From Dactylorhiza incarnata (Eukaryota > Streptophyta > Magnoliopsida > Asparagales > Orchidaceae): 64,000 nt of DNA. Location: positions 2,731,501 to 2,795,500 of the forward strand of contig JAWHQI010000305.1 of NCBI GenBank assembly GCA_033032865.1, given 5' to 3'. Under the pieces are notes generated by a model. That model did no database searches. It worked only from the letters and a program-made list of their open reading frames with translations, and was not told the DNA's origin. A program made the position numbers and the translations under genes. Below, piece after piece: positions 54,320 to 64,000 of this stretch. Position 1 is the first letter of the stretch. Every line of letters begins with the position of its first letter.

Positions 54320-55790
54320 TGAGTACACTGGAACTTTTTAACGTGGAAAACCCGGAAAGGGTAAAAAACCACGCGGCCGGAGCTGTACCGACCAAACTTC
54401 ACTATCTTCTGGGGGTTACAATTTGGTAGTTAGAACTTGAGCGCGATAGGCCGCTGCTCGTTACAATAATAGAGAGGGAGAAAGAGCTCCGGGGGTGACA
54501 GGCCACCTCTCGGAAAAATTAAGTCTTTTTTCCTTCTGGGAATTCTGGGGAACAAAAGTGAGAAGGCCCAGAGAACAAAAGTGAGAAGCCTCCGGGGAAC
54601 AAAAGTGAGAAGGCGTGTCGCCTTTCGGGATGAAGAAAATCTTCAAGTCCCCGAAGGAGATCTTCCAGCGATGAAGGAGAATTCCGCAAAAGTCTGCAAG
54701 GAGCACTCCCGGGTTCTGAAGTCCAAGTCCTCTCAAATGAAGCCTTGGGGCTCCTTTTATAGCTTTGGCCGAGGGCAGTCCGGTAATTTCGCCGTTCGCA
54801 GTTTCCATAAATGCTTGGTGGACGAATCATATTTTCTGGTTCGGGACACACGGATCGCCATTTTTCACAAATGACCACCTAGCCCTTCGGGCGGTTCGGG
54901 CAGTTCCGTTAGAGGCGAAAAAGGCGACAGGTTGTTCCTGAAATATGAGAAGCTGGAAAGACAAAAAGTGAGAAGCTGGAAAGACAAAAAGTGAGAAGCT
55001 GGAAAGACAAAAAGTGAGAACGCTCCCGAACGTGTTCGGACACGTTCTGAGCGCGCGCGAGAGCTAAAGTGTTTTGAGCGTGTAGTGGATTACGGTGGCG
55101 CCCTGGGCGAACGGCGGAGCGGGGAGTCGCCCCCCCACGGAGGAAAAAGGGACCCGACGCACCTGACGAGAGGGCGCCAACGCGGCGGGGGCCCCTTCGA
55201 GCCCACCTGCGGAAAAAGCGAGAGGAGGGGGTCGAACCGCACCCTAAGGGCGGTGCGGTTGAGCCGCTCCCCCCGGGGGGGAGGGATGGCTTGGCCGCAC
55301 CCCCCAAGGGGTGCGGTCGGGCCGCACCCCCCAAGGGGTGCGGTTTGGCTGCGCCCCCCGAGGGGTGCGGTTTGGCCGCGCCCCCCGAGGGGTGCGGCCG
55401 GGCCGCACCCCCCCTGGACCACACCCTCCAAGGGGTGTGGCTTGGCCGCACCCTCCAAGGGGTGCGGCTGGGCCGCACCCTTTGGGGGGTGCGGTTGGGC
55501 CGCGCCTCTTGAGGGGTGCGGCTGGGCCGCACCCCTTGAGGGGTGCGACCGAGGCGCGGCCAGATCGCTCCCCCGCGATGGGGGGCGCTGCCCGCGCGCC
55601 ACTTTGCGCGCGATAGCGCTCGTACCTGCGGTTCGCTCCGCGCATGCTTTGATCGCGGCGGCTGGCGGTGGAAATGGCGGGCTCGATCTCTTTAACTTAA
55701 GCGATTATTTGATGATCGTTGACCCACCTCTCTTCAGCAGGACTTCCTTTAGACGCACCCCAAGGCCTTAATGGGTGTATAACAAATAGA
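54320..55790 (-). repeat. 5' LTR of gypsy B
   Basis: Contains, on the minus strand, the palindromic array (55560-55250), 'tctcactttttgtctttcc' repeats, TATA (54761-54753), 'ttctcacttttgttccccgg' repeats and the end 'cagtgtactca' (54320). It parallels the plus-strand unit at 42790-48108. The outer edge near 55790 is approximate. Confidence 0.8.
55250..55560 (-). repeat. Palindromic U3 array of gypsy B 5' LTR
   Basis: Units of about 23 bp: GGGGTGCGGC or GGTT variants, a three-base spacer, GCCGCACCCC. About twelve units. Long ORFs in several frames arise from the lack of stops. Confidence 0.92.
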
Positions 55791-55919
55791 ATAATTATGT
55801 TTGTTTTGCTTGAGAGGAAATTGTTGGAGGTGAAGACACATTCATTAACGTGCATTGCTCTCTTAAAGCACCAATGATGATCAAGGTGATGTTTTTGTCG
55901 GTCTCATATCATATATGAA

Positions 55920-58310
55920 AGTCTGTTGCGGATCGTTCAACGCTCTCTTAGATCGGAGGAGTTGAACCGCCTTAGCTCGAGAGTGAGTCGAGCATGCAAA
56001 CAGACAAAATTGAGAACCAACAGTAGACATCGAGGTTTTTACGTGAAAAACCCAGAAATGGAAAAAACCATGAGGCCTAGCCCAATTCTGAACGATCCAC
56101 TAGTTTTGTGAGTTACATAGAGAATTATTTTTCGAAGGTGACAGTTCACCGCTCGTTACAAAGATTTTGTTAAGTCCTCCAACACTTAGGAGTCGAGCAC
56201 CGTGAAGCGTGCTCGTGGTCAATCTTGAGCACGAAACTTGGTAGTGCTAGAGCAGAACGTTGGGAAGCTGTCTGGAGATGAACGTTGGGGAGCAGTCTAG
56301 AGCAGAACGCTCTGGAGCAATCTGGATCCAAGTCGTCGAGGTCCTCCCCGAGTTCTTGAAGTAAAACTGGAACGCTGAGGGAGATCTCTAAGGGGAGATC
56401 TATAAGGGGAGCTTGAAATTAAGACCGATGAAGATCTTCAAAGAAACCTCGCCGGAAAACTCAAGAACTCATTCTCCCAATACCAAAAAATATCTTCAAA
56501 TGGAGGCCTGACCCCCTTGTATAATTTTTGAGGAGGGAGTTCTGGTAACCGTGTCATGCTGATTCCTGGACAAGCGAGTGGGAATGCTTGATTCGATGCA
56601 CACTGATCGTCAATTTCGAGGTTATGATGAGTTTGCCCCACGATCACATTGGGCAGCCCGGACAACCTCCCAAGTGGTGGTGGCGGCCGACGATCGCCAC
56701 TGACAATGGATGATAGTGGCGCGCTCCGCGGAGCAGGGATGAGCAGAAGCACCTCTTGCAGACCATATGAGAGCGGAAGCGCTTCCCGTGGTGCAGGTTG
56801 GAGCGGAAGCTCTCCCTGCGGAGCAGGAGTGAGAGGGAGCGAGTGGGAGCGCTTCCTGCAAAGTCGAAGTGAGCGGGAGCGCTTCCCGTGGAACATGAAC
56901 AAGCGGTAGCGTGAGAGCGCTTCCCTAGAAGCAAGATCGAGCAGGAGCACGAGAGCGCTTCCCTCAGAGCAGGAGCGAGCGGAAGCACTCTTATGGAGTG
57001 GGCATAAGAGAAAGCGCTCTCTGCGGAGCAAGAGCGAGCGAGAGCGCTTCCTGCAGAGCAGGAGCGAGCGGGAGCGCTTCCCGCAGAGCAGGAGCGAGCG
57101 GGAGTGCTTCCCGCAGAGCAGGAGCGAGCGGGAGCGCTTCCCTCGGAGCAGGAGCGAGCGGAAGCGCTCTTATGGAGCGGGCGGAAGAGAAAGTGCTCTC
57201 TGAGGAGTAAGAGCGGGCGGGAGCGCTTCCTGCGGAGCAGGAGAGAGCGGGAGCGCTTCCCGTAGAGTAGGAGCGAGCGGGAGCGCTTCCCTCGAAGCAG
57301 GAGCGAGCGGGAGCACTTCCCTCGAAGCAGGAGCGAGCGGGAGCGCAAGAGGGCTTCCTACGGAGCAAGAGCATGAGAGCGCTTCCTGCGGAGCGGGAGC
57401 GAGCGAAGGCGCTCTTATGGAGCAGACAGGAGCGAAAGTTCTCTTATGGAGCAAGTGGGAGCGGAAGTGGAAGCGCTCTCTACGGAGCAGGCGCGAGCGG
57501 GAGTGCTTCCTGCGGAGCGGGAGCGTAGGAGCACTTCCCGCAGAGCAGGAGAGAGCGGGAGCGCACGAGCACTTCCCGCGGAGCAGGAGCGAGCGGTAGC
57601 GCTCTTGTGGAGAGGGCAGAAGCGGAAGACCTCTCTGCAGAGCAGGAACGAGCGGGAGCGCTCACCGCGGAGCAGGAGCAAGCGGGAGCACTCCCTGCGG
57701 AGCTGGAGCGAGCGGGAGGGCTTCCCGCGCGGGAGTGCGAGAGGGCTTCCCGCGGAGCAGGAGCGCGAGAGGGCGTCTCGCGGAGCTGGAGCGATAGGAC
57801 TTCCCGCGGAGCAGGAGCGAGTGGGAGCGCGAGAGGGCCTCTCGCGGAGGAGGAGCGAGAGGGCCTCCAGGGGAGCAGGAGTGACTGGGAGTGCGAGAGG
57901 GCTTCCCGCGGAGCAGGAGTGAGCGGGAGCACGAGAGCGCTTCCCGCGGAGTAGGAGGGAGCGGAAGCGCTCTTATGGAGCAGGAGGGAGTATAAGCGCT
58001 TTTATGGAGCAGGAGAGAGTGAAAGCGCTCTCTGCGGAGCATGAGCGAGCGGAAGCGCGCTCTGCGGAGCAAGAGCAAGCGGTAGCGCTTCCTGCAGAGC
58101 AAGAGCGAGCGGTAGCGCTTTTTGTAGAGCAGGAGCGAGCGGTAGCGCTTCCTGCAGAGCAGAAGCGAGCGGTAGTGCTACACGCGGAGTAGGAGCGAGC
58201 GGGAGCGCCTCCCGTGGAGCAGGATCGAGCGGGAGCGATTCCTGAGGAACAAGCGGGAGCGGTAGCGCGAAGTTGCTTAGCTACGGGATTAAGACCGAAC
58301 ATTAAAGTTG
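55920..58310 (-). repeat. Third GC-rich LTR-like unit (family C)
   Basis: The left part, read on the plus strand, has 'acgtgaaaaacccagaaa', 'ggtgacagttcaccgctcg' and 'ttacaaag' in the same order as the ends of family-B LTRs, but diverged. A TATA-like 'ttatacaag' lies on the minus strand near 56525. The right half is a 1.6-kb array. Exact termini and any internal region are not found; it may be a solo LTR. Confidence 0.55.
56720..58265 (-). repeat. About 30-bp palindromic minisatellite, roughly 50 copies
   Basis: Core phrase 'gcggagcaggagcgagcggg' plus 'agcgcttcc'. GCGGGAGCGCTTCCCGC is a near-perfect palindrome present in many units. Variants insert 'tcttatgga'. Ser/Arg/Ala-rich ORFs on both strands (for example 56644-57348) are compositional and not genes. 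Confidence 0.9.
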
Positions 58311-59281
58311 GAGCCGACTCAACCTGAACCTTTTTAGGGGAACCCCATCAATTGACTCCCAGTTTTCGGAGGCTGAGATTTGCAATCGATAGTTCGAAAA
58401 TTTCTACCGCTCAACATGAGTCTGTGGGAGTATGTTTCGCTATGGCGGCTCTCGCACTTTGCAACGGGAAATTACCGTCTCACATTATCAGGCTAATTAT
58501 GTGCTCACTCGGACGTGATCCCTTCAGCTTATTCGAGAGCGCTCAGAAAATTAGATACTTAATTCAAAAAATAGTGAAAACTAAAATATTAAAGTCTTTG
58601 ATTATAATATTTTTATTTCCACTAATAGCAAATATTCATTTAAAGCTTAGAATATTGGTTCTTCTTAATAGGATTTGGTTATTAAGAGGAGCATTAATAA
58701 TAATATTTGATTCCTCTTTAATGAGATTTGGTTATTAAGGGGCGCATTAATGAGAATATTTTATTTCTTTAATAAAATATCTTTATTTTATACTTTTCTT
58801 TTCAGGGATTGACGACTTAGTTTGGGATGGCGGTGGGCTGGTGCCGATGGAAAAAGTTATATTCTCATTATGACCGCTATTAAGTTATATTCTCATTATG
58901 ACCGTTATGTTCTAGAAAAACTAAAATGAGTTTTTCACCTTTTGCATGCTTCTATTCAAGTCAACATTCCTCTTTCATTTCCTCTTATTTTCTTAGCACT
59001 ACTCTTCTTAGAGCTTTAATCCCACAACAATTTTTCCTAACACTAAAATTGTCTCAAACAAACCCAATATTTCATAAGCTTGGTTAGAAGGCTAATTTGA
59101 TTTAAACATGTAGACATAAAATATTACAATATGAATTTTAATGTTACAATTTTATAATAAGCTCCAATTAAAATAAAGCACACGTGTCTACAAAATAACA
59201 AATTTTCTGATATTCTCATACCTTATAAACTATAATTTTAAATTGTTAGAATAAAAAAAAACTAAAAGTTATATCGGCTAC
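58311..59281. other. Unassigned AT-rich spacer
   Basis: A direct repeat of 'taatgagatttggttattaa'-type phrases lies at 58668-58760. Nothing else can be named. Confidence 0.4.
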
Positions 59282-59284
59282 TTA

Positions 59285-60149
59285 GGCTCTGTTTGGCGCC
59301 GTGAGGCGGCTCCGCTCGTGAAAGTCTGACCTCACGAAAAGAAATGTGTACAACTCGTATTCGCCGAGTGGACCCCTCAAGCTAAATGGCGAGACCTGGG
59401 TCAGCCCGATCATTCGCCCCGGCTAGAAGGAGGAAGTACCCCGGTTTGGTGGGGGTAAGGTGCAGAAGAGAAGGAGCCAGGCGAGTGGTGCTCTCACGGA
59501 CCACTCGCCCGGAAGCGCGGGCACTCGCCCAGCAAGGCGGGTGCCCAGCGAGTGGTGCCCTCACGGACCACTCGCCCAGGATGATTTGAGGGAGAAATGA
59601 CCCTAATACCCCTGGTGGGCTGCAAATAGCCCTTCAGAACAGCGGAATTAGGCTGTTAGCAGACCGGTTTGGGGTGCTGTTAGTAAAATTAAAAGGCGGA
59701 TTCATGTTATTTGCAGACCAGCCTAGAAAAATCTATAAATAGACCCTTAAGGGCACCTTGGAGGAGATCCGATTTTAGAGAATCCTCTCCTCCAGGCTAG
59801 TTTTTGGTCGGCTGCTAGTGCCCTCCAAGGTGCCCGGTTGAGCTCTGGTTTGGGAGGGGAAGCTCTCTAAGATCTTCCGGGTGTGTGGCGGGACCTCCTC
59901 GCTTCAGCCTTGAGTCTATTCATATTCCCACATCCACCGTCAAGAGAGTCTAGTGAGGGAGAAGTAAGCGTCGGCTACACCCCCAGTGGGTCCAAACTCA
60001 AGAGACTTGTTGCATGTTTCAACAAAATGCATCCACTTTTAGGTTCACAACTAGGTTTACTTTTTTATACGTGGCATGTCAAACACATTCTATGATGGCG
60101 ACATTTTTATCCAAACTCATCGGAGCAAAAAAATTGCGCCAAATGGAGC
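59285..60149. mobile_element. MITE M1 copy containing a solo LTR
   Basis: Ends 'ggctctgtttggcgcc' and 'ttgcgccaaatggagc', with tta at 59282-59284 and 60151-60153. About 182 bp once the LTR (59347-60024) and its 5-bp duplication are removed. Confidence 0.82.
59347..60024 (+). repeat. Solo LTR of family A (A3, 678 bp)
   Basis: Starts TGTACAACTCG, ends GTTTCAACA, with perfect 5-bp duplication aaatg (59342-59346, 60025-60029). TATAAATAG at 59734. The U3 has a short palindromic array (59480-59580) with GGCGAGTGGT and ACCACTCGCC arms. No internal region, so it is a solo LTR from recombination. Confidence 0.95.
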
Positions 60150-60345
60150 TTTATACTCAGTTTGGCGTGATTTTCTTGCTCCGGTGAATTTCGACAAAAA
60201 TGCTACCACCGTAGAATGTATGTTTGGCATGACAACGATTACGACCACTACCAAGAAAATAAAATTAGTTTTAAACTTAAAAAGTCGATGAAGTTCCTTA
60301 GGTGAGGTCGGACGTTTAAGAACAACAGTTCATAACCATCGCATT

Positions 60346-61348
60346 TGTTGAAACCAAGATTTGGTCTCTGTGGAGCTCGGGGCCTCAACAAGTTAGGGGG
60401 TGACCTCACACCTACTTCTCTCAAGGGAGGGCGCTAGGTTGAAGGCTTAGGAAACTAAGAACAAGACCAAGGGCTCGGCGAGGAGGTCCCACCACACACC
60501 CGAAAGATCTTAGAGCGCTTCTCCTCCCAAGTCAATGTCGGGCTTGGGCACCTTTGGAGGCTCTTCTCACCCACCAAAGAGACTTGGGGAGAGAGATGAC
60601 AAAAAAGAAGAAGTCCCTCCAAATGGTGCCCCATTGGTCCTATTTATAGTTTCTGAACTTGGTCTGCCAATAGTCATATTCTGGCCTGCGAGATTACGAA
60701 AATGACCCAAGTTTGGCCAGCCAACAGCCAAATCCCGCCATTCTGGGGCGCTAAACGCAGACAACCCTATGGGGCCGGGCCAACAGGGGGTAGGCCACCT
60801 CCCTCGCTCCCCCTTGCTGGGGCGGGCGAGCCCGGGAGGCGGGCCCTCTCCGGCTCGCCCCCTTGCTGGGGCGGGACGAGCCCGGGAGGCGGACCCTCTC
60901 CGGCTCGCCCCCTTGCTGGGGCGGGGCGAGCCCGGGAGGCGAACCCTCTCCGGATCGCCCCCTTGCTGGGGCGGAGCAAGCCCGGAGGCTGCCTGCCTCC
61001 GGCTCGCCCCCTTGCTGGGGCGGGGCGAGCCCGGGAGGCCGACTGCCTCCGGCTCGCCCCCTCTGCTGGGGCGGGGCGAGCCCGGGAGGCCGCCTGCCTC
61101 CGGCTCGCCCCCTGGCTGGGGCGGGGCGACCCTGGGAGACCGCCTTCCTCCGGCTCGCCCCCTGCTGGGGCGAGGTGAGCCCGGGAGGCCGCTTGCCTCC
61201 TGCTCGCCCCCTCTGCTGGGGCGGGGCGAGCCCGAGAGGCCGCCTGCCCCAGGCGAGCCCGGGGGCTTCCTCCCCTTTACTCTCCGGCTCGCCCCCTCTG
61301 CCCTCCTTGGGCTAGGCGAGCGGGAGGCCGCCCACCTCCCCTGTTCGC

Positions 61349-61405
<57 letters not shown>

Positions 61406-61552
61406 GGAATAATCTGGGGCTGCCCCCCTCAGTCTTGAGCCCGTCCGACGGCTCACCCGCCCCTCTTACCTGGGGCAGTGCCTCTCAAAAGAGATTGTGC
61501 CTAATGACACCTTGGGCCCCGGAGATTCACTCGGCGAATACAGAGTTGTACA
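60346..61552 (-). repeat. Solo LTR of family A (A4, 1207 bp)
   Basis: On the minus strand starts TGTACAACTC (61552) and ends GGTTTCAACA (60346). TATAAATA at 60649-60641. The target duplication is degraded: gcatt (left) and acgtt (right), judged homologous by comparison with uninterrupted M1 copies. The U3 has a palindromic array and C51. Confidence 0.9.
60800..61400 (-). repeat. Palindromic U3 array of A4 with C51
   Basis: Units of about 58-62 bp: GGCTCGCCCC, spacer 'cttgctggggc', GGGGCGAGCC, then 'cgggaggc'. About nine units; the C tract 61350-61400 is 51 long. Open frames across it are spurious. Confidence 0.92.
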
Positions 61553-61591
61553 ACGTTCATGACCGCCACCACCCTACCAAACAGAGCCTTA

Positions 61592-62049
61592 ACCTAAATA
61601 ATGCCAACATTATAAGACTTTTAAAACGACACACTTACTTAGACCTTGATTAAGATTAAATCTATTCTATTTTATAATTAGTCATTCTAGTCAATCTATT
61701 CTATTTTATCTTGGGTTAACAAAAAATGTTTATTACATAAGCTTTCATTCAAGTTTGGATCAATGATTAGTTTTCTCTTTTCCGCCACCATCAGAAAAAA
61801 GAATAGTGCCAAAGTCACTGCATGGGTAAGTCGATCGTCAATCCCCCAAACGGTCTATGTAATGCACTTTCTTTGCTAGGTTACGGGTATCGGTGGGTAT
61901 TTTATTAGAGATTTCTATCAAGTGCGCGTAGGACAGACGATTTCCAAACGAACTCTTATAGAGAAGATCACAAAGATTTTGTGATCGCTGTTGATTCCAA
62001 TAGCTCAGACTCAGAGCCATAATGGCCATGAATACTTTCTCCTAGAGTG
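61592..62049. other. Unassigned AT-rich spacer
   Basis: No supported gene or repeat structure; it may include further decayed copia sequence. Confidence 0.35.
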
Positions 62050-62955
62050 ACCAAATAGAGCTTAGGTTATCTTATACGTAAAGCATGTTTGAGTAGTCGT
62101 CTCCTTCGGTTTTGAGATAAATGTTTGATGAAATTTGAAATACAACTGTCATGACGCTTGTTTGAGTCCATAGATAGATTTTTTTAATTTGCAAATTATT
62201 TGTCTTGGGTCTTCAGACTGGTTGCACCATATAGATTGTCTCATCAATGTCACCATTGAGAAATACAGTCTTAACATACATTTGATGTTGTTCAAGGTCA
62301 AAATGTGCTACTAATGTCATAATAGTCTTAAAAGAGTCTTTCGATGAAACCAGAGAGAAAGACTCTTTATATATAGTCAATGCTTTCATTTTGAGTAAAT
62401 CTTTTAGCGACAAAATGTGTCTTATATATTTCAATATTACGTACCCTTTGAATCTCTTTTGATTTTAAATAAATATTCATTTACAACCAATGAGTTTCGC
62501 GCCTTCGAGTAATGTGACAAGATCCCAAACGTCATTTTTCTTCATGGACTTCATCTCTTCCTTCATAACATCAATTCACTGCTGAGAATTAGAACTATGA
62601 ATAGCCTGATTGAGATTAATCGAATCATCATCCAACATCCCTTGGTCATCCTCATGTTCTTGAAAAAGATTATATAATCATCTGGCACCGCCCTTCTCCT
62701 TTTCTTTAGTGGATCTCCTTAATGACATATGTTCTTAAGGTTGATAAGTTTGTTCATTTGGAACTATATGTGGAAGCTCTTCGACATTGTCTTGATACAG
62801 ATTTGCTACTGGAGCAACAATATGCGGATTGAGATCATGAGTATTGTCAGTAACAACTATAGGAAGGAAAATAAATTCATTTTCAAAGACAAAGTCTCTA
62901 ATCATATCAACCTCGCTTTGATACCACTTGTTTGGGTGAATTCGTGAAACCATAA
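62050..62955 (-). pseudogene. Copia pol relic (integrase-RT linker and N-terminal RT)
   Basis: On the minus strand, conceptual translation gives a serine/acidic linker, then WIDVMKEEMKSM-like and DVWDLV-like RT-entry motifs in broken frames, then SSKDSFKTIMTLVAHFDLE and TVFLNGDIDETIYMVQP (62213-62400), then KSIYGLKQAS near 62180. These are the order and motifs of copia RT. Gag, protease and most of integrase are missing, as are the YVDD box and RNase H. Multiple stops. Confidence 0.8.
62918..62932 (-). promoter_or_regulatory. Probable primer-binding site of copia relic
   Basis: On the minus strand TGGTATCAAAGCGAGG differs by one base from the standard tRNA-Met site. It directly follows LTR-like sequence and directly precedes the pol relic, implying an internal deletion. 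Confidence 0.6.
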
Positions 62956-64000
62956 CGAATTTGGATCTATTCTAGTCGAAACATCGAAACAAATACATAA
63001 GCGGAAGCGTACCTGAGTGTTGGGATATAACGTCGGAAACCATCCCCTAGGCGCAACCAAATTTAATACAGGGTAACAAGCGCATGAAATCTGAGCAAGA
63101 AACGCAACATAAATAAATCATATAACTGCAAAAACAACATGAAGAAATGTACCGACGTCCGTTACAGAATACACCGCGGAGAGCCGGACTCGCTCGATCC
63201 GCAGGAGAGATAGTAATCTGGACTGCAATCCGCTAGCACAGCGGACGCACAAGGTTCACCGAGAACCTTCGTCGTCGGATGACGACCAAACCACCGGCCA
63301 CCACCGGAGAAGCACCGTCGAGGCCAACTGCACCCGCGCACGCCATCAACACCAAGCCGCACACCGGAGAGAAACACCATCAAGGCCACTGCACTCCCAC
63401 ATGCCTTCGCCGCCACACCCGCATCGCCGGAGAGAAACTCTGTCAAGACCACTTCACCACTGCAAGCCTTCGCCGCCACGCCCGTACGACATCATCTCCA
63501 CCGTTCGCCTCCATTGCACGGTGTTGCACCAACGACAACCACCGGCGGAACCTCTACAGGGGTCTCCCATCCCTCGCGACACCAAGAGCAAGACGACGGC
63601 GACGGCGACGGCAGCGCCTCCCTCCAACGCTAGCGGGAACGACTCTCACATGGTTTCAGGCGGCTGTTTTAGTTTCTCCCTGCTTCAGATGGCTAAAGTC
63701 TTCTCTGCCAGCTTTTAGAGCATCTCAGCGAGCGCGAGTTATTCCTTTCAGCGTGCGACAGTTTCACCTTTCCATGGGCGGCAGTTTCTTTTTTTTTTTC
63801 ATATAAGAGAGAGAGAGAGAGAGAAAGTCTCTTTCTCTCTCTTATGCCATTAATAGGGCAATGCCAAATTATGGGCTGGCAGATTTTCTATTCCCACGGG
63901 TGGCTCTCCTTATTTATAGGTGGTCCATGGTTTAATAATAAACCATAAAAGAAAGATTGTTATATTTAGCCCGGCGGATCCGAACCAAATATTACAATCC
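62933..64000 (-). repeat. 5' LTR of copia relic, continuing past the window
   Basis: LTR-like sequence upstream (minus sense) of the primer site, with a TATA-like 'cctataaataagg' on the minus strand at about 63911-63923 and a (GA)n tract at 63805-63825. GC-rich ORFs at 63279-63806 have no recognisable domain. The outer end lies beyond the window. Confidence 0.55.

Larger units (their letters stand above)
51946..55790 (-). mobile_element. Gypsy B element (Tat/Athila-like), 3' truncated
   Basis: Minus-strand order: 5' LTR (55790-54320), gag (54268-53168), protease and the first part of RT (to about 51950), then LINE sequence. RNase H, integrase and a 3' LTR are missing. The gag and protease style (CX2HX4HX4C knuckle; DNGSS protease) is that of plant Tat/Athila-lineage gypsy elements. 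The LTR is homologous to the plus-strand unit at 42790-48108, so the two form a large imperfect inverted pair. Confidence 0.85.
60154..61588. mobile_element. Second MITE M1 copy containing a solo LTR
   Basis: Begins 'tactcagtttggcgtg' and ends 'ctaccaaacagagcc', with tta at 60151-60153 and 61589-61591. Interior phrases 'tatgtttggcatgacaa' and 'taccaagaaaataaaatt' match other M1 copies. About 223 bp without the LTR. Confidence 0.82.

Noticed and set aside
56438..58302. Ser/Arg/Ala-rich ORFs on both strands resembling SR-like proteins
   Set aside because: Composition of the 30-bp repeat array; no non-repetitive domain and no start context.

Overview
The window is plant nuclear DNA, most likely from an angiosperm and probably a eudicot. 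It consists almost entirely of nested transposable elements; I find no intact host gene and no tRNA, rRNA or CRISPR array. The plant assignment rests on the element types: a Ty1/copia element primed by initiator-tRNA-Met, Ty3/gypsy elements with Tat/Athila-like gag, a MuDR/FAR1-type MULE carrying a Ulp1-like protease, a CACTA element, an RTE-clade LINE, and Tourist-like MITEs with TTA/TAA target duplications.

Layout. 1-13930 is a gag-only (pol-less) gypsy element, called A1 here. It has an LTR remnant, a decayed gag, three tandem arrays and a 3' LTR, and is split by a very young, apparently intact copia element (3039-12344, LTRs nearly identical, one 1384-codon gag-pol ORF, TSD cattc). 13931-14538 is a reversed partial LTR of the same family. 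16646-36614 is a decayed MULE of about 20 kb. It has matching subterminal inverted repeats, an 11-bp candidate TSD, a FAR1-like transposase on the minus strand and a Ulp1 protease on the plus strand. It was invaded by a pol-less SIRE-like copia derivative (17763 to about 23490) and by a CACTA element (27175-35733, TSD act) carrying TNP2 and Ptta/En/Spm fragments plus a probable captured host exon. 37.4-42.7 kb is a cluster of MITEs and foldback elements, including a 1.28-kb Harbinger-like element filled with a strand-switching minisatellite. 42.8-48.1 kb is a family-B gypsy LTR into which a second gag-only element (A2, 43710-47826, TSD ctcac) inserted. 48991 to about 51945 is a decayed RTE LINE. 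51.95-55.8 kb is a gypsy B element (PR-RT, gag, 5' LTR) on the minus strand. 55.9-58.3 kb is a third GC-rich LTR-like unit. 59.3-61.6 kb holds two adjacent MITEs, each containing a solo LTR of family A. 62.05-64.0 kb is an internally deleted copia relic with its 5' LTR.

The most unusual theme is shared by at least four apparently unrelated LTR families. Each carries, upstream of the TATA box, a tandem array whose unit is a short inverted repeat with about 8-12 bp arms and a short loop. The sequence of the array differs from copy to copy even within one family, and in A2 the two LTRs of a single insertion already differ in array copy number and in the length of long G runs. Similar palindromic units recur inside a gag coding region, and a minisatellite of comparable composition fills a DNA transposon. 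Very long G/C homopolymers (up to 88 G) are associated with many of these arrays.

All boundaries were read by eye. No alignment, database search or expression data was available.
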